A stretch of 64,000 nt of DNA. Origin: UBA2365 sp964594045. Lineage in GTDB: Bacteria > Bacteroidota > Bacteroidia > Chitinophagales > Saprospiraceae. Where the stretch lies: assembly GCA_964594045.1 (NCBI GenBank), contig CAZQKR010000012.1, positions 48,044-112,043 of the forward strand. The letters run 5' to 3'. Shown here piece after piece: positions 35,001 through 42,852 of this stretch. Every line of letters starts with the position of its first letter. Positions within the stretch are counted from its first letter, which is position 1. Below the pieces are notes generated by a model. That model ran no database searches. It had not been told where the DNA came from and saw only the letters and a program-made list of their open reading frames with translations. The position numbers and the translations under genes were made by a program.

Positions 35001-35846
35001 ATTTATAGGGTTCTCGCTTCCTCTTAATGCATGTGTTCCTATCCCTGTATTATAAGAATCAAATGCTGTATCTGTACTGTCAGCAAACATCATTGCGCCA
35101 TAACCTAAGGCTGTATTCCGGCTTTTCATTTTGTTGGTCCACATGGCAAAACCACCAAAAGCTGTGTTGAGATTTCCCTCGGAGTTTTTCACCAATGTAG
35201 AATAGCCAAAGGCAGAATTGCTGTTGCCAGAAGTATTGCTTTGCAAAGCAGCATATCCGGAGGCATTATTTGCAAATCCGCTTTGATTTTGTTGCAAAGC
35301 AAATGCTCCTACAGCAGCGTTATGATAACCTGTAGTATTTTTTAACATTGAATTATAACCCAGGGCAGTGCTAAAATTTTCATTCCCCGGTTCATTCTTA
35401 CCTGCATTTTCTCCAAAAAAAACGGATTTTCCATTGTTCAAAGGTTCAATTCCCCGTGCAGAAATTTTAAATTTCTCAATGTCCTGGAAAAAGATACGCA
35501 AGGTGTCATCATCACCACTGTCATAACGAAGCGTAAGAAAACTGTCACCATCTGCATCGTATAATGTATTGTTAGATGACTCGGTGATCAGCTTTTTCCA
35601 TCCATTCTCATTGGCGAAAAAGAAGCAATTATAATCCGTGTTGAATACCAGCAAACCAATGGCGGGATTGGAGATCGTGGTCATTTGTTCATTGTTCATT
35701 CTCGGGATCAGCATTCCTTTAGTGGTACTGCTCACATCCAGCATGGCGGTATTATGCGGTGATGCACCTGTTTCATTTATCCCGACCTGGGCAAATGCAT
35801 TCAAATAGATGAGTACGATAATCGAAAGGAAAATCAGTTTTTTCAT
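32022..35846 (-). CDS. Chimeric fibre with both repeat types and S74 chaperone (about 1274 aa)
   Basis: The signal peptide is MKKLIFLSIIVLIYLNAFA. An upstream in-frame ATG at 35873 is rejected because a -7 element overlaps it. The first half has 17-residue repeats like the 1555-aa protein, including one DST...LRGS segment. After a junction near 34100-34200 (MVLGAADMLYGD, RIGIGTTTPAAILHAHGT) the second half has two modules with MWYPD(K/Q)AAFRAG and 14-residue head repeats like the other paralogues. It ends with YSDGRLK (S74 dyad), FGFIAQDIYKIIPELV and the coiled coil EIDELKKIVQQQQAQISALL. Secreted trimeric fibre predicted. It forms its own transcription unit. Confidence 0.85.
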   Translation of the reverse strand: MKKLIFLSIIVLIYLNAFAQVGINETGASPHNTAMLDVSSTTKGMLIPRMNNEQMTTISNPAIGLLVFNTDYNCFFFANENGWKKLITESSNNTLYDADGDSFLTLRYDSGDDDTLRIFFQDIEKFKISARGIEPLNNGKSVFFGENAGKNEPGNENFSTALGYNSMLKNTTGYHNAAVGAFALQQNQSGFANNASGYAALQSNTSGNSNSAFGYSTLVKNSEGNLNTAFGGFAMWTNKMKSRNTALGYGAMMFADSTDTAFDSYNTGIGTHALRGSENPINNTGIYNTAVGGRAMNENASGSNNSALGYHTMFSNSSGESNVGMGFKALYSNTDRSFIVAIGDNALYSNGLNATEIYHGTENTAIGSKSLYSNTIGYKNTAVGFNSLYTNSTGIENTALGSYTLYSNTSGNYNTAIGNVALNYNISGSSNTAVGNASLFNNESGESNAALGVNALLNNVSGSYNTAIGYAALQQNTSQGNTALGYGTLMLNEGGWNNTAVGINSGEKISSGNHNITVGYHAGKNITTGSYNVIIGDYLDAPSATANYQMVLGAADMLYGDITNKRIGIGTTTPAAILHAHGTGTGGGNVLFTGQRKTSGAGDPPASGAGTRLMWYPDQAAFRAGGVEGTQWDKANLGSYSAALGFGTKATAASCIALGYSTSATNDFATAMGVNSTASGHSSTVMGSNTSALSFVETVVGQYNTTYTPGNVNDWNSSDRLFVVANGTSHTARSNAMTILKNGNTGIATASPNEKLEVAGNIHLSGADRTIFNRSNNYLALGTNNLERMRITSTGNVGIGTTPNTNALLHTSGTGTSGGNVLFVGSYKATPGEPPTTGAGTRMMWYPDKAAFRAGYVDGAQWNTSSIGTYSVAMGYNTTASGARSVAMGSGTYADGSYSTALGVGSSASGTAATALGNSANAGGNYSVAIGDNAGAGGLNAFAIGTSTSASGDYAFAGGRSTLASGYTATALGFSNTASGNYSTALNYYTSAPSFAETVIGQYNTTYTPDESTLWDTDDRLFVIGNGTSTSNRKNAMTVLKNGKIGIGTDSPGEIFHINSGSGSVKMRLSGAAGAFLSEMQFYSGTTYKGAIGSDNDEDYVYIYQNGNIFFKNGRIGIQSVNNPTYAIELPNSSVIGTGTGRAYAWITYSDGRLKSSKSQLAYGLKEVMKLQPVSYFHHESEIRDGDIIIKSDGKNDFGFIAQDIYKIIPELVNKPENEKTDLWSMNYEKLTPVLVKAIQEQQSEIDELKKIVQQQQAQISALLELNANKTASR

Positions 35847-35874
35847 AGCCAAAGTGTTATATTTTATAATCATA

Positions 35875-35882
35875 CAAAACTA
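35875..35882 (-). promoter_or_regulatory. -7 element of the 1283-residue-frame fibre gene
   Basis: TAGTTTTG on the minus strand is a perfect TAnnTTTG match. No clear -33 TTTG lies at the usual distance. Transcription would begin near 35868, so translation should start at the ATG at 35846 rather than 35873. Confidence 0.45.
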
Positions 35883-36406
35883 AATTAAGCTTGCCTATAC
35901 GTTTTTTGAATAGTGTTGAGTGACCATTTTTTTAAGGTGAAATGCAGTATTTTGCTGTTTAAAGGGTAAGGAAATCAAAACATTGATCGTGTTTTTCATT
36001 CACTTTCTGCTAATTATAAAAAAAATGAATTATATGTATATTATTTATTGACTAAATCTTATAAATTAAAATAATCTTAATATAATTTATAAACACCCTT
36101 TGAAAGCCAATTGAACAGGTTCATTGCTGAGATAATGGCCCGATTTGAAATGATACTCAATGACGGTTGAATGGAATATTTTGCCAGATAAGCACGCATG
36201 GGCAAATAGCCTTTTCTGATCAATTTACTTTATTTTGGTTTTTTTTGGAGTATTTTGTTTTTTGGCATATATTCACATGACCAACCGGGAAGTTTTGGTG
36301 ATTTTCAGGATCCAACAATATCACTGGTCAGGACAGATCCTGTAAAATCAACTTAACAAATTTATTATTGATCATTCCGGAGTTCTGAAAGTCAATTTAT
36401 TGCTAT
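35883..36406. other. Intergenic region between divergent genes
   Basis: About 520 bp, very AT-rich around 36010-36090. It must hold the promoters of the fibre gene on the left and the secreted protein on the right. I see no gene, repeat or RNA motif in it. Confidence 0.5.
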
Positions 36407-37408
36407 ATGAAAATCTGTTTAGTAACCATATTTGCGGTCATAATCAACCTGAATATAAAAAATGGAAACGTTCAGGCTCAGGGTAAATTTGAAGTTTTGA
36501 TCGTGCCGACAGAGCACCCGTTTAACTGGGAAAATCCGACGACCCTGACCTATGGCTATATCAGATCATATATTCAGAAAACCTTTGCAAAAAAAGTTCA
36601 TGGAAAACATCGTTCTGCAATGGGACATGGCTTTGTCCGGGCTCAATGCTCCACAGGTGAAGAAATGGTTGACTTTTGGTCAGGGTACAGCAATCATGAG
36701 GATTTTAAAAGCTTACACATGTTATTGGGGGGATCAGGGCTTTCTATTTTCTATTACAAGTTTAATAACGGTTATATTCAAAGTACTGAGTATATCAATC
36801 AATTCATGAAAGATATCATGGAACAGCCTTCGATCAAAGCTGCCTTTATCCGTTTTAATATTGATGAAGAACAATGCAGGGTGATCAGGGATCACTATGA
36901 AACATTCAGAAAAAACGGAACTGAAAATCTGATTTATGGCCTTATCACAGACCCCTTAGGGTTTAAGAGCGCAGGATGTACTTCTTACGCGGTCAGTTTT
37001 ACACAAAAGGCAGGTATTTTGAATGAGTTCCTTGAACAAAACTGGACAAGAGAGATCAAACTGACACGGGATATTCTGGGTCCAACAGATCAGGGACATA
37101 TCCTTGATGATCAATTACTTAAACCGGTTTCATTTTTTAAACTGATCAATCCATTCCGACCGCTTAAATGGATAAAAGAAGAGCAAAAACTGCTGACCAT
37201 CCCCATGTTTGATCCCCAATATATGGCAGATTTTATGAACACCTCCATTGAATGTTTGAAGGATCCTCAGAAATGCAAAGACAAAAAAGACCTGATGAAC
37301 TGGTTGATCGAGCATCAGGCTAAGTTGTGTTCCAACGAATATGTTCCGGGTATCGAAATTTCCTTAGTAAAAAAGGAACATACCTCATCTTCCCAGATGA
37401 ACCAATAG
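36407..37408 (+). CDS. Unrecognised secreted protein with conserved-looking His and Cys motifs
   Basis: A protein of 333 residues with a signal peptide (about 1-24, ending near VQA). No family is recognised. Notable points: GKHRSAMGHGFVRAQCSTGE around 66-85 (H74, C81) and LGFKSAGCTSYAVSF around 184-198 (C191). A histidine motif followed much later by a GC-S/T-Y/F-A motif recalls permuted NlpC/P60-like or LRAT-like cysteine hydrolases, where His precedes Cys, but I cannot confirm it. The C-terminal part is rich in Lys and Cys (CLKDPQKCKDKKD). The last 24 bases overlap the 3' end of convergent mnmG. Confidence 0.65.
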   Translation: MKICLVTIFAVIINLNIKNGNVQAQGKFEVLIVPTEHPFNWENPTTLTYGYIRSYIQKTFAKKVHGKHRSAMGHGFVRAQCSTGEEMVDFWSGYSNHEDFKSLHMLLGGSGLSIFYYKFNNGYIQSTEYINQFMKDIMEQPSIKAAFIRFNIDEEQCRVIRDHYETFRKNGTENLIYGLITDPLGFKSAGCTSYAVSFTQKAGILNEFLEQNWTREIKLTRDILGPTDQGHILDDQLLKPVSFFKLINPFRPLKWIKEEQKLLTIPMFDPQYMADFMNTSIECLKDPQKCKDKKDLMNWLIEHQAKLCSNEYVPGIEISLVKKEHTSSSQMNQ

Positions 37409-39250
37409 CACAGAAATATCCGAAGGAGAAACTCCGCTGATCCTGCTGGCCTGGCCGATCGTGTTGGGCTTGATCCTGCCGAGTTTCTCACGGGCCTCAT
37501 TGGAAAGGGACTGTAAGCGCTGATAATCAAAATCAGGATTCAGCCTGATGTTTTCGAAGCGGTTCAGTTTTTCCACCATTTCTTCTTCTTTCTTGATGTA
37601 GCCGTCATATTTCAATTTGATCTCGGCATAATCCACCATCTCTTCCTCATAGCTGCACAGGAATTCTTCCACTTTGGGCAATCTTTCCCTGAGTTGCCTG
37701 AGTTCCACATGCGGTCTCAGCAGAATTTTATCCAGTTTCATTTTTTGGGTAAGTGGCGCAGACTCAATATCAGTCAGGAATGGATTGATTTCTGCCGGCT
37801 CAACACTAAACTCACTCAGAAAAGTAGTGATCTTTTTTTCTGCATCCAGTTTTTGCCTTATTCTTTCCATCCGGTCTATCATTCCGTGCATGCCCAGTTC
37901 ATGAACTCTCGGGGTCAGCCGGATATCGGCATTGTCCTGCCTGAGCAAAATCCTGAATTCTGCTCTGGAGGTGAACATCCGGTAAGGCTCTATGGTGCCT
38001 TTATTACATAAGTCGTCGATCAACACACCGATGTAGGCATCAGATCGCTGCAGGACAAAAGGTGCTTTTTCATTGATGCTCAAATGCGCATTTATCCCTG
38101 CCACAACTCCCTGTCCTCCGGCTTCTTCATAACCTGTGGTGCCATTGATCTGCCCGGCGAAAAACAAATTTCGGATCAGTTTCGTCTCCAGCGTTGTCTT
38201 GAGCTGGGTAGGCGGGAAATAATCGTATTCTATGGCATAACCTGGTCTGAACATTTTAGCATTTTCAAAACCGGAGATCTGTTTGAGCGCTTTGTACTGA
38301 ACATCTTCAGGAAGAGAGGAAGAAAACCCGTTCACATACACTTCATAAGTATTCCTTCCTTCCGGTTCAACAAAAAGCTGGTGCCTGTCCTTATCTGAGA
38401 ACCGGTCTATTTTATCTTCGATGGAGGGACAATATCGCGGGCCGGTTCCGCGTATCCTGCCGTTGAACAATGGCGATCGCGAAAAACCGGTTCTGAGTGT
38501 ATCATGAACATTAAGACTGGTGTAGGTAATGTGGCATGGGATTTGATTTTCAAGCTTTGGCGTATCCGTAAAGGAAAACTTTCCCGGATCTTCGTCGCCA
38601 TGCTGGATCTCCATTCTGCTGTAATCCAGCGTTCTGCCGTCCAGCCTTGGAGGCGTTCCGGTTTTCATCCTTCCGGCTTCGAAACCCAGATCGATGAGCT
38701 GTTGTGTCAGTCCGCTGGCAGCTTTTTCCCCGATTCTTCCACCGCCGAATTGTTTTTCACCGATATGGATGACACCATTGAGGAAAGTCCCGTTTGTAAG
38801 TATTACACTTTTTCCAGGAATTTCCAGACCCAGTTGGGTGTAAACTCCATTTACTGATCCGTCTTTTACAACTAATCCGACAACCATTTCCTGCCAGAAA
38901 TCGATGTTTGGATGTGCTTCGAGCATACTTCTCCACTTGCGTGAAAATGCCATCCTGTCGCTCTGAGCCCGGGGGCTCCACATGGCAGGTCCCTTGGATT
39001 TGTTGAGCAGCCTGAACTGGATCATGGTGTGGTCAGTAACAATCCCCGAATAACCCCCAAGTGCATCTATTTCTCTGACGATCTGACCTTTTGCAACTCC
39101 GCCCATAGCCGGGTTACAGGATTGCTCCACCATATTGCCCATATTCATGGTGATGAGCAATACTTTTGAACCCATATTGGCTGCAGCAACAGCAGCCTCT
39201 GCTCCTGCGTGACCTGCGCCAACCACTATCACATCATACTCGGGAAACAT
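37385..39250 (-). CDS. mnmG: tRNA uridine 5-carboxymethylaminomethyl modification enzyme MnmG
   Basis: The FAD-dependent large subunit of the MnmEG complex, which installs the cmnm5 group on wobble uridine 34 of several tRNAs. At 621 residues it has the family's usual length. It shows the FAD-binding GAGHAGAE at 11-18, the PAMGGVAKG loop, FGGGRIGEKAASGLTQ, GRMKTGTPPRLDGRT and TTGYEEAGGQG. The C-terminal helical region (DFDYQRLQSLSNEAREKLG) that contacts MnmE and tRNA is present. mnmE is not in the window. Confidence 0.97.
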   Translation of the reverse strand: MFPEYDVIVVGAGHAGAEAAVAAANMGSKVLLITMNMGNMVEQSCNPAMGGVAKGQIVREIDALGGYSGIVTDHTMIQFRLLNKSKGPAMWSPRAQSDRMAFSRKWRSMLEAHPNIDFWQEMVVGLVVKDGSVNGVYTQLGLEIPGKSVILTNGTFLNGVIHIGEKQFGGGRIGEKAASGLTQQLIDLGFEAGRMKTGTPPRLDGRTLDYSRMEIQHGDEDPGKFSFTDTPKLENQIPCHITYTSLNVHDTLRTGFSRSPLFNGRIRGTGPRYCPSIEDKIDRFSDKDRHQLFVEPEGRNTYEVYVNGFSSSLPEDVQYKALKQISGFENAKMFRPGYAIEYDYFPPTQLKTTLETKLIRNLFFAGQINGTTGYEEAGGQGVVAGINAHLSINEKAPFVLQRSDAYIGVLIDDLCNKGTIEPYRMFTSRAEFRILLRQDNADIRLTPRVHELGMHGMIDRMERIRQKLDAEKKITTFLSEFSVEPAEINPFLTDIESAPLTQKMKLDKILLRPHVELRQLRERLPKVEEFLCSYEEEMVDYAEIKLKYDGYIKKEEEMVEKLNRFENIRLNPDFDYQRLQSLSNEAREKLGRIKPNTIGQASRISGVSPSDISVLLVHLGR

Positions 39251-39365
39251 ATTGATAAAAGCGTATTTAATTTATAATTAACCTGTGATTCAGGTTGTCT
39301 CAACTTTATAGGTTAACAATCATCCTGGTTTCCGGTTCATCAAAAGGATCCGCAGAAAACAAAAA

Positions 39366-39393
39366 TGTTGCCACGGGATCACCGGTGGCAACA
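39366..39393 (-). terminator. Terminator of the aldolase gene
   Basis: Stem TGTTGCCAC / GTGGCAACA with a 10-nt loop followed by TTTTTG on the minus strand, 22 nt after the aldolase stop codon. Confidence 0.85.
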
Positions 39394-39414
39394 CTATTTT
39401 TTTGAAATAATTGA

Positions 39415-40494
39415 TCAATATCTGTCAAGACAATTCAGATCCTCGAAAGCGATCTGTAAACGATCGACCATGGAAGTTTCTCCTTTTCTGACCCATGCTC
39501 TTGGATCATAGTATTTTTTATTAGGCTTGTCGTCTCCGTCCGGATTACCGATCTGTCCCTGGAGGTAAGCTCCGAATTCTGCATTGTATTTCCTGATGCC
39601 ATCCCAGAATGCCCACTGCGTATCTGTATCGATGTTCATCTTGATCACACCATAGCTGATCGCTTCACGGATCTCTTCCCTGGAAGAGCCGGAACCGCCA
39701 TGGAATACAAAATTGACCGGCTTACTTCCGGTATTGTGTTTTTGCTGTATGAAATTCTGAGAATTCAACAAAATTTTAGGGGTCAGTTTCACATTGCCGG
39801 GTTTATAAACACCGTGTACATTGCCAAATGAAGCTGCAATGGTAAAGTTTTCTGAAATCCCGCTCAGGATTTCGTATGCATAAGCCACTTCTTCCGGTTG
39901 AGTGTACAACAGGCTGTTGTCCACCCCTGAATTGTCCACGCCATCTTCTTCACCTCCGGTTACACCTAATTCGATTTCCAGAGTCATCCCAATTTTAGCC
40001 ATTCTTTCAAGATACCTAGCGGAGATCTCGAGATTCTCTTTGATCGGTTCTTCTGAAAGATCAAGCATGTGAGAACTGAACAATGGAATTCCATATTGTT
40101 CAAAATGTCTTTCTCCGGCTTCGATCAGACCGTCTATCCAGGGCAATAATTTTTTTGCTGCGTGGTCAGTATGCAATATCACCGGAACACCATAGAACGG
40201 AGCCATGTGGTGGATGTGCTTTGCACCAGCAATCGCACCCTGGATTGCAGCCGTTTGGTTTTCAGTAGAGACAGATTTTCCGGCATTGAAGACCGCTCCT
40301 CCATTGGAGTACTGAATGATGACCGGAGAATTTGCTTTTTTTGCAGCCTCCAGCACTGCATTGGTTGAATGAGAACCGATCACGTTCACAGCGGGAAGCG
40401 CGAATTCATTTTCCTTTGCAATTTTAAAGATGGTTTGTACATCTTTGCCCGTTGCAACTCCGGGTTTTACATAAGCTGATATTTTATTTGCCAT
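39415..40494 (-). CDS. fbaA: Class II fructose-1,6-bisphosphate aldolase
   Basis: A zinc-dependent aldolase of glycolysis and gluconeogenesis, 359 residues, the normal length of the E. coli FbaA-like subgroup. Visible motifs are FALPAVNVIGSHSTNAVLEA (31-50), HTDHAAKK with catalytic D110 and Zn ligand H111, LEIELGVTGGEEDGVDN, FGNVHGVYKPGNVKL, VFHGGSGSSREEI and MNIDTDTQWAFWDGI. It is a single-gene unit with a good -7 box and a strong terminator. Confidence 0.96.
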   Translation of the reverse strand: MANKISAYVKPGVATGKDVQTIFKIAKENEFALPAVNVIGSHSTNAVLEAAKKANSPVIIQYSNGGAVFNAGKSVSTENQTAAIQGAIAGAKHIHHMAPFYGVPVILHTDHAAKKLLPWIDGLIEAGERHFEQYGIPLFSSHMLDLSEEPIKENLEISARYLERMAKIGMTLEIELGVTGGEEDGVDNSGVDNSLLYTQPEEVAYAYEILSGISENFTIAASFGNVHGVYKPGNVKLTPKILLNSQNFIQQKHNTGSKPVNFVFHGGSGSSREEIREAISYGVIKMNIDTDTQWAFWDGIRKYNAEFGAYLQGQIGNPDGDDKPNKKYYDPRAWVRKGETSMVDRLQIAFEDLNCLDRY

Positions 40495-40805
40495 TTCCTG
40501 TTATTTTTTGTGAAAAGAAATGCAAAGGTATGGACTAAATACAGAACTTGATAAAAACATGCAGATTATCTGAGCGTAATCAGCATAACTTGACCAATTT
40601 TGAAAAAAATCAGCTGCTATCTGAAGAAAATGACAATTCATAAACTTTTCATTTAAATTTTACGTTTTTGATTTGATTTCAAAAACACTTGTAAAAAATC
40701 GGATTGATTGCTTATGGAAAACGATTACACAATTGCATTTTTGCGGAAATATTGCTGCGATAAATGCTTTTGAAGGATTTTTCAAAGTAATTTAAAATCA
40801 AACAA
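40495..40805. promoter_or_regulatory. Divergent promoter region of the aldolase and DUF4294 genes
   Basis: At 40523-40530 the minus strand reads TACCTTTG, a perfect -7 box 28 nt before the aldolase start. On the plus strand near 40736-40744 GCATTTTTG is one base from a -7 box for the DUF4294 gene. Nothing else is seen in these 311 bp. Confidence 0.5.
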
Positions 40806-41471
40806 ATGAAATTCGACACCGGAAAATTATCCAGGAACCTGTTCATCATTATCCTGGGCACATTGTTTTTGAGCCAATTGAGTGCACAGAAGAAAAAAGA
40901 AGACATTCAGATCATCGATTCCATTGAAATTGACGGACAGGTCTTTTCAGCCATTGTCGAAAAGGGAGACACGCTGATCGTAGCCCAGTTGGAAGATGTA
41001 TATTATACTTCTTTCAGAACGTTTGCATCACGGGAAGAATATCTCAAATACATGAAGTACAAGCGTTATGCTGTCCAGATGTATCCGTATGCCAAAGACG
41101 CCATCAATGTACTGGAAAAGCTGGATGAACGGACAAAAAAAATGAGCTGGTGGAAAAGGAGAATGTACATCAGGCAGACTTATCAGCAATTGGAAAACAA
41201 TTTCAGTGAACAGTTGAAAAACAAGACACGGTTGCAAGGTTATATCCTGACCAAAATGATCGAAAGAGAGCTGAACACGAGCATGTATTCGATCATAAAG
41301 GAAAGGAAAAATGTTTTTTCCGCCATGTACTGGAACCAGTTGGGTAAAGCGTTTGATTACGATATAAAAAAGGGATACATCAAAGGAGATGACCGTATCC
41401 TGGATGCCGTACTTCAGGATTTTGATGTTTCCTACAAGGAAGGCTCCAGTCCGAAATTTAATACCAAATAG
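40806..41471 (+). CDS. DUF4294 domain protein
   Basis: A protein of 221 residues with an N-terminal hydrophobic signal (about 10-27, ending LSQLSAQ). The rest matches the Bacteroidota-specific DUF4294 family: VYYTSFRTFASREEYLKYMK, VQMYPYAKDAINVLEKLDE, MSWWKRRMYIRQ and LQGYILTKMIERELNTS. It is predicted to be periplasmic and helical. Function unknown; the family is widely conserved in the phylum. Not obviously in an operon. Confidence 0.85.
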   Translation: MKFDTGKLSRNLFIIILGTLFLSQLSAQKKKEDIQIIDSIEIDGQVFSAIVEKGDTLIVAQLEDVYYTSFRTFASREEYLKYMKYKRYAVQMYPYAKDAINVLEKLDERTKKMSWWKRRMYIRQTYQQLENNFSEQLKNKTRLQGYILTKMIERELNTSMYSIIKERKNVFSAMYWNQLGKAFDYDIKKGYIKGDDRILDAVLQDFDVSYKEGSSPKFNTK

Positions 41472-41754
41472 TATCGGTCTTCTGTTTTTTTTGTAATTTT
41501 ACCTATGGATTTTTCAGCTTGATTTTTTGTTCAGTGGCTGCCGGAATTAAATCGCTGATGAAAAGATTCCACGTGGATCCTGAACTGACTTTATTCTGAT
41601 AAATCATTATAAGTCAATATATTGTAATTATTTACCAACACAGATCACGTTGTTGTTGGTACTTTTGATCCTATAATTTTCTCATTGGAGATAAAAGTGA
41701 TACGTTTTCCAATAGTTTTTTTACCTTGAATCTGTAAAACTAAAGATATAACTG

Positions 41755-42852
41755 ATGAACCGATACGATAATCCAACTTTATTGCTTGAAAAACTGAAGG
41801 AATATGAAGGAAATGTCGGATGGAAGAGTCCTTCCAATATTGCATTGATCAAATACTGGGGAAAATATGCCAACCAGATCCCATTGAACCCTTCCATCAG
41901 CTTCACCCTGAGCCAGGCTTTTACCCAGACGACCATCAGTTACCGCTCTAAAATAAAGCGTTCGGAAAAGGTGGATGCCACATTTTACTTTGAAGGCAAG
42001 CTCAACCAGGAATTTGCCAAGCGGGTGAAAAACTATCTGGATGCCTTGTTACCGATTTTTCCGTTTTTAACTCAGTTGGACCTGACGATCAAGTCGGACA
42101 ACTCTTTTCCGCACAGTTCGGGCATCGCTTCTTCAGCATCCAGTATGAGTGCACTGGCCTTGTGTTTGTGCTCTATGGAAAAACAATTGTTTGGAACACT
42201 GGAAGACAAGGAGGAGTTTTTCAGAAAAGCTTCATTTGTTGCCAGAATGGGAAGCGGAAGCGCCTGCCGTTCCATTTATCCGAAGGCAGCCATTTGGGGT
42301 GCATCCATAGATTTTGAAGAATCATCGGACTTCTATGCCATTCCGGCAAAAGTTGCCCTGCACGAAAAATTCAGGCGCTTCAGGGATGATATCCTGATCG
42401 TGAGTAAGGATGCCAAAAGTATCTCATCCAGTGACGGGCATAAGATCATGACCAATCATGTTTTCAGGGAACCCCGGATCAGTCAGGCAAAAAAAAGGTT
42501 GCATTTCCTGCTCAAAGCGTTGAAGGAAGGCAATTACAACCGTTTCGGGGAGATCGTGGAAAAGGAAGCGCTGACCCTGCATGGAATGATGATGACATCC
42601 ACACCGGCATATATCCTCATGGAACCGAATACCATTAAGATCATTCAGGAAATCCAGAATTTCAGGAACATGACCGGATTACCGGTTTACTTCAGTCTGG
42701 ATGCAGGGCCAAACGTCCATATGTTGTACCCGGCATCCATCGAGGATAAAGTGCATGCTTTTGTGGAAAACGATCTGGTGAAATATTGCAAAAACGGCGA
42801 ATACATCAAGGATTATCTGGGAAGCGGACCGATGGAACTGGACTTTCATTGA
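41755..42852 (+). CDS. mvaD: Diphosphomevalonate decarboxylase (mevalonate pathway)
   Basis: A GHMP-superfamily enzyme of 365 residues that converts mevalonate diphosphate to isopentenyl diphosphate with ATP. SPSNIALIKYWGK is at 25-37, the phosphate-binding loop SSGIASSASS at 121-130, GSGSACRS at 166-173 and the catalytic aspartate D316 in DAGPN. This combination is specific to the decarboxylase branch. It implies the mevalonate route to isoprenoids, known in Flavobacteriia and Saprospiria-like lineages. It converges with the polysaccharide locus and overlaps the 3' end of its last gene by 7 bp. Confidence 0.93.
   Translation: MNRYDNPTLLLEKLKEYEGNVGWKSPSNIALIKYWGKYANQIPLNPSISFTLSQAFTQTTISYRSKIKRSEKVDATFYFEGKLNQEFAKRVKNYLDALLPIFPFLTQLDLTIKSDNSFPHSSGIASSASSMSALALCLCSMEKQLFGTLEDKEEFFRKASFVARMGSGSACRSIYPKAAIWGASIDFEESSDFYAIPAKVALHEKFRRFRDDILIVSKDAKSISSSDGHKIMTNHVFREPRISQAKKRLHFLLKALKEGNYNRFGEIVEKEALTLHGMMMTSTPAYILMEPNTIKIIQEIQNFRNMTGLPVYFSLDAGPNVHMLYPASIEDKVHAFVENDLVKYCKNGEYIKDYLGSGPMELDFH

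Noticed and set aside
14970..35846. Prophage tail-fibre locus because of the S74 domains
   Set aside because: Every gene has a signal peptide and Bacteroidota-type promoter, and no capsid, terminase, tail-tube or integrase gene is seen.
35847..35873. Upstream ATG at 35873 as start of the chimeric fibre gene
   Set aside because: A perfect -7 box (35875-35882) would place the transcript start inside or after this ATG, and the signal peptide begins cleanly at 35846.
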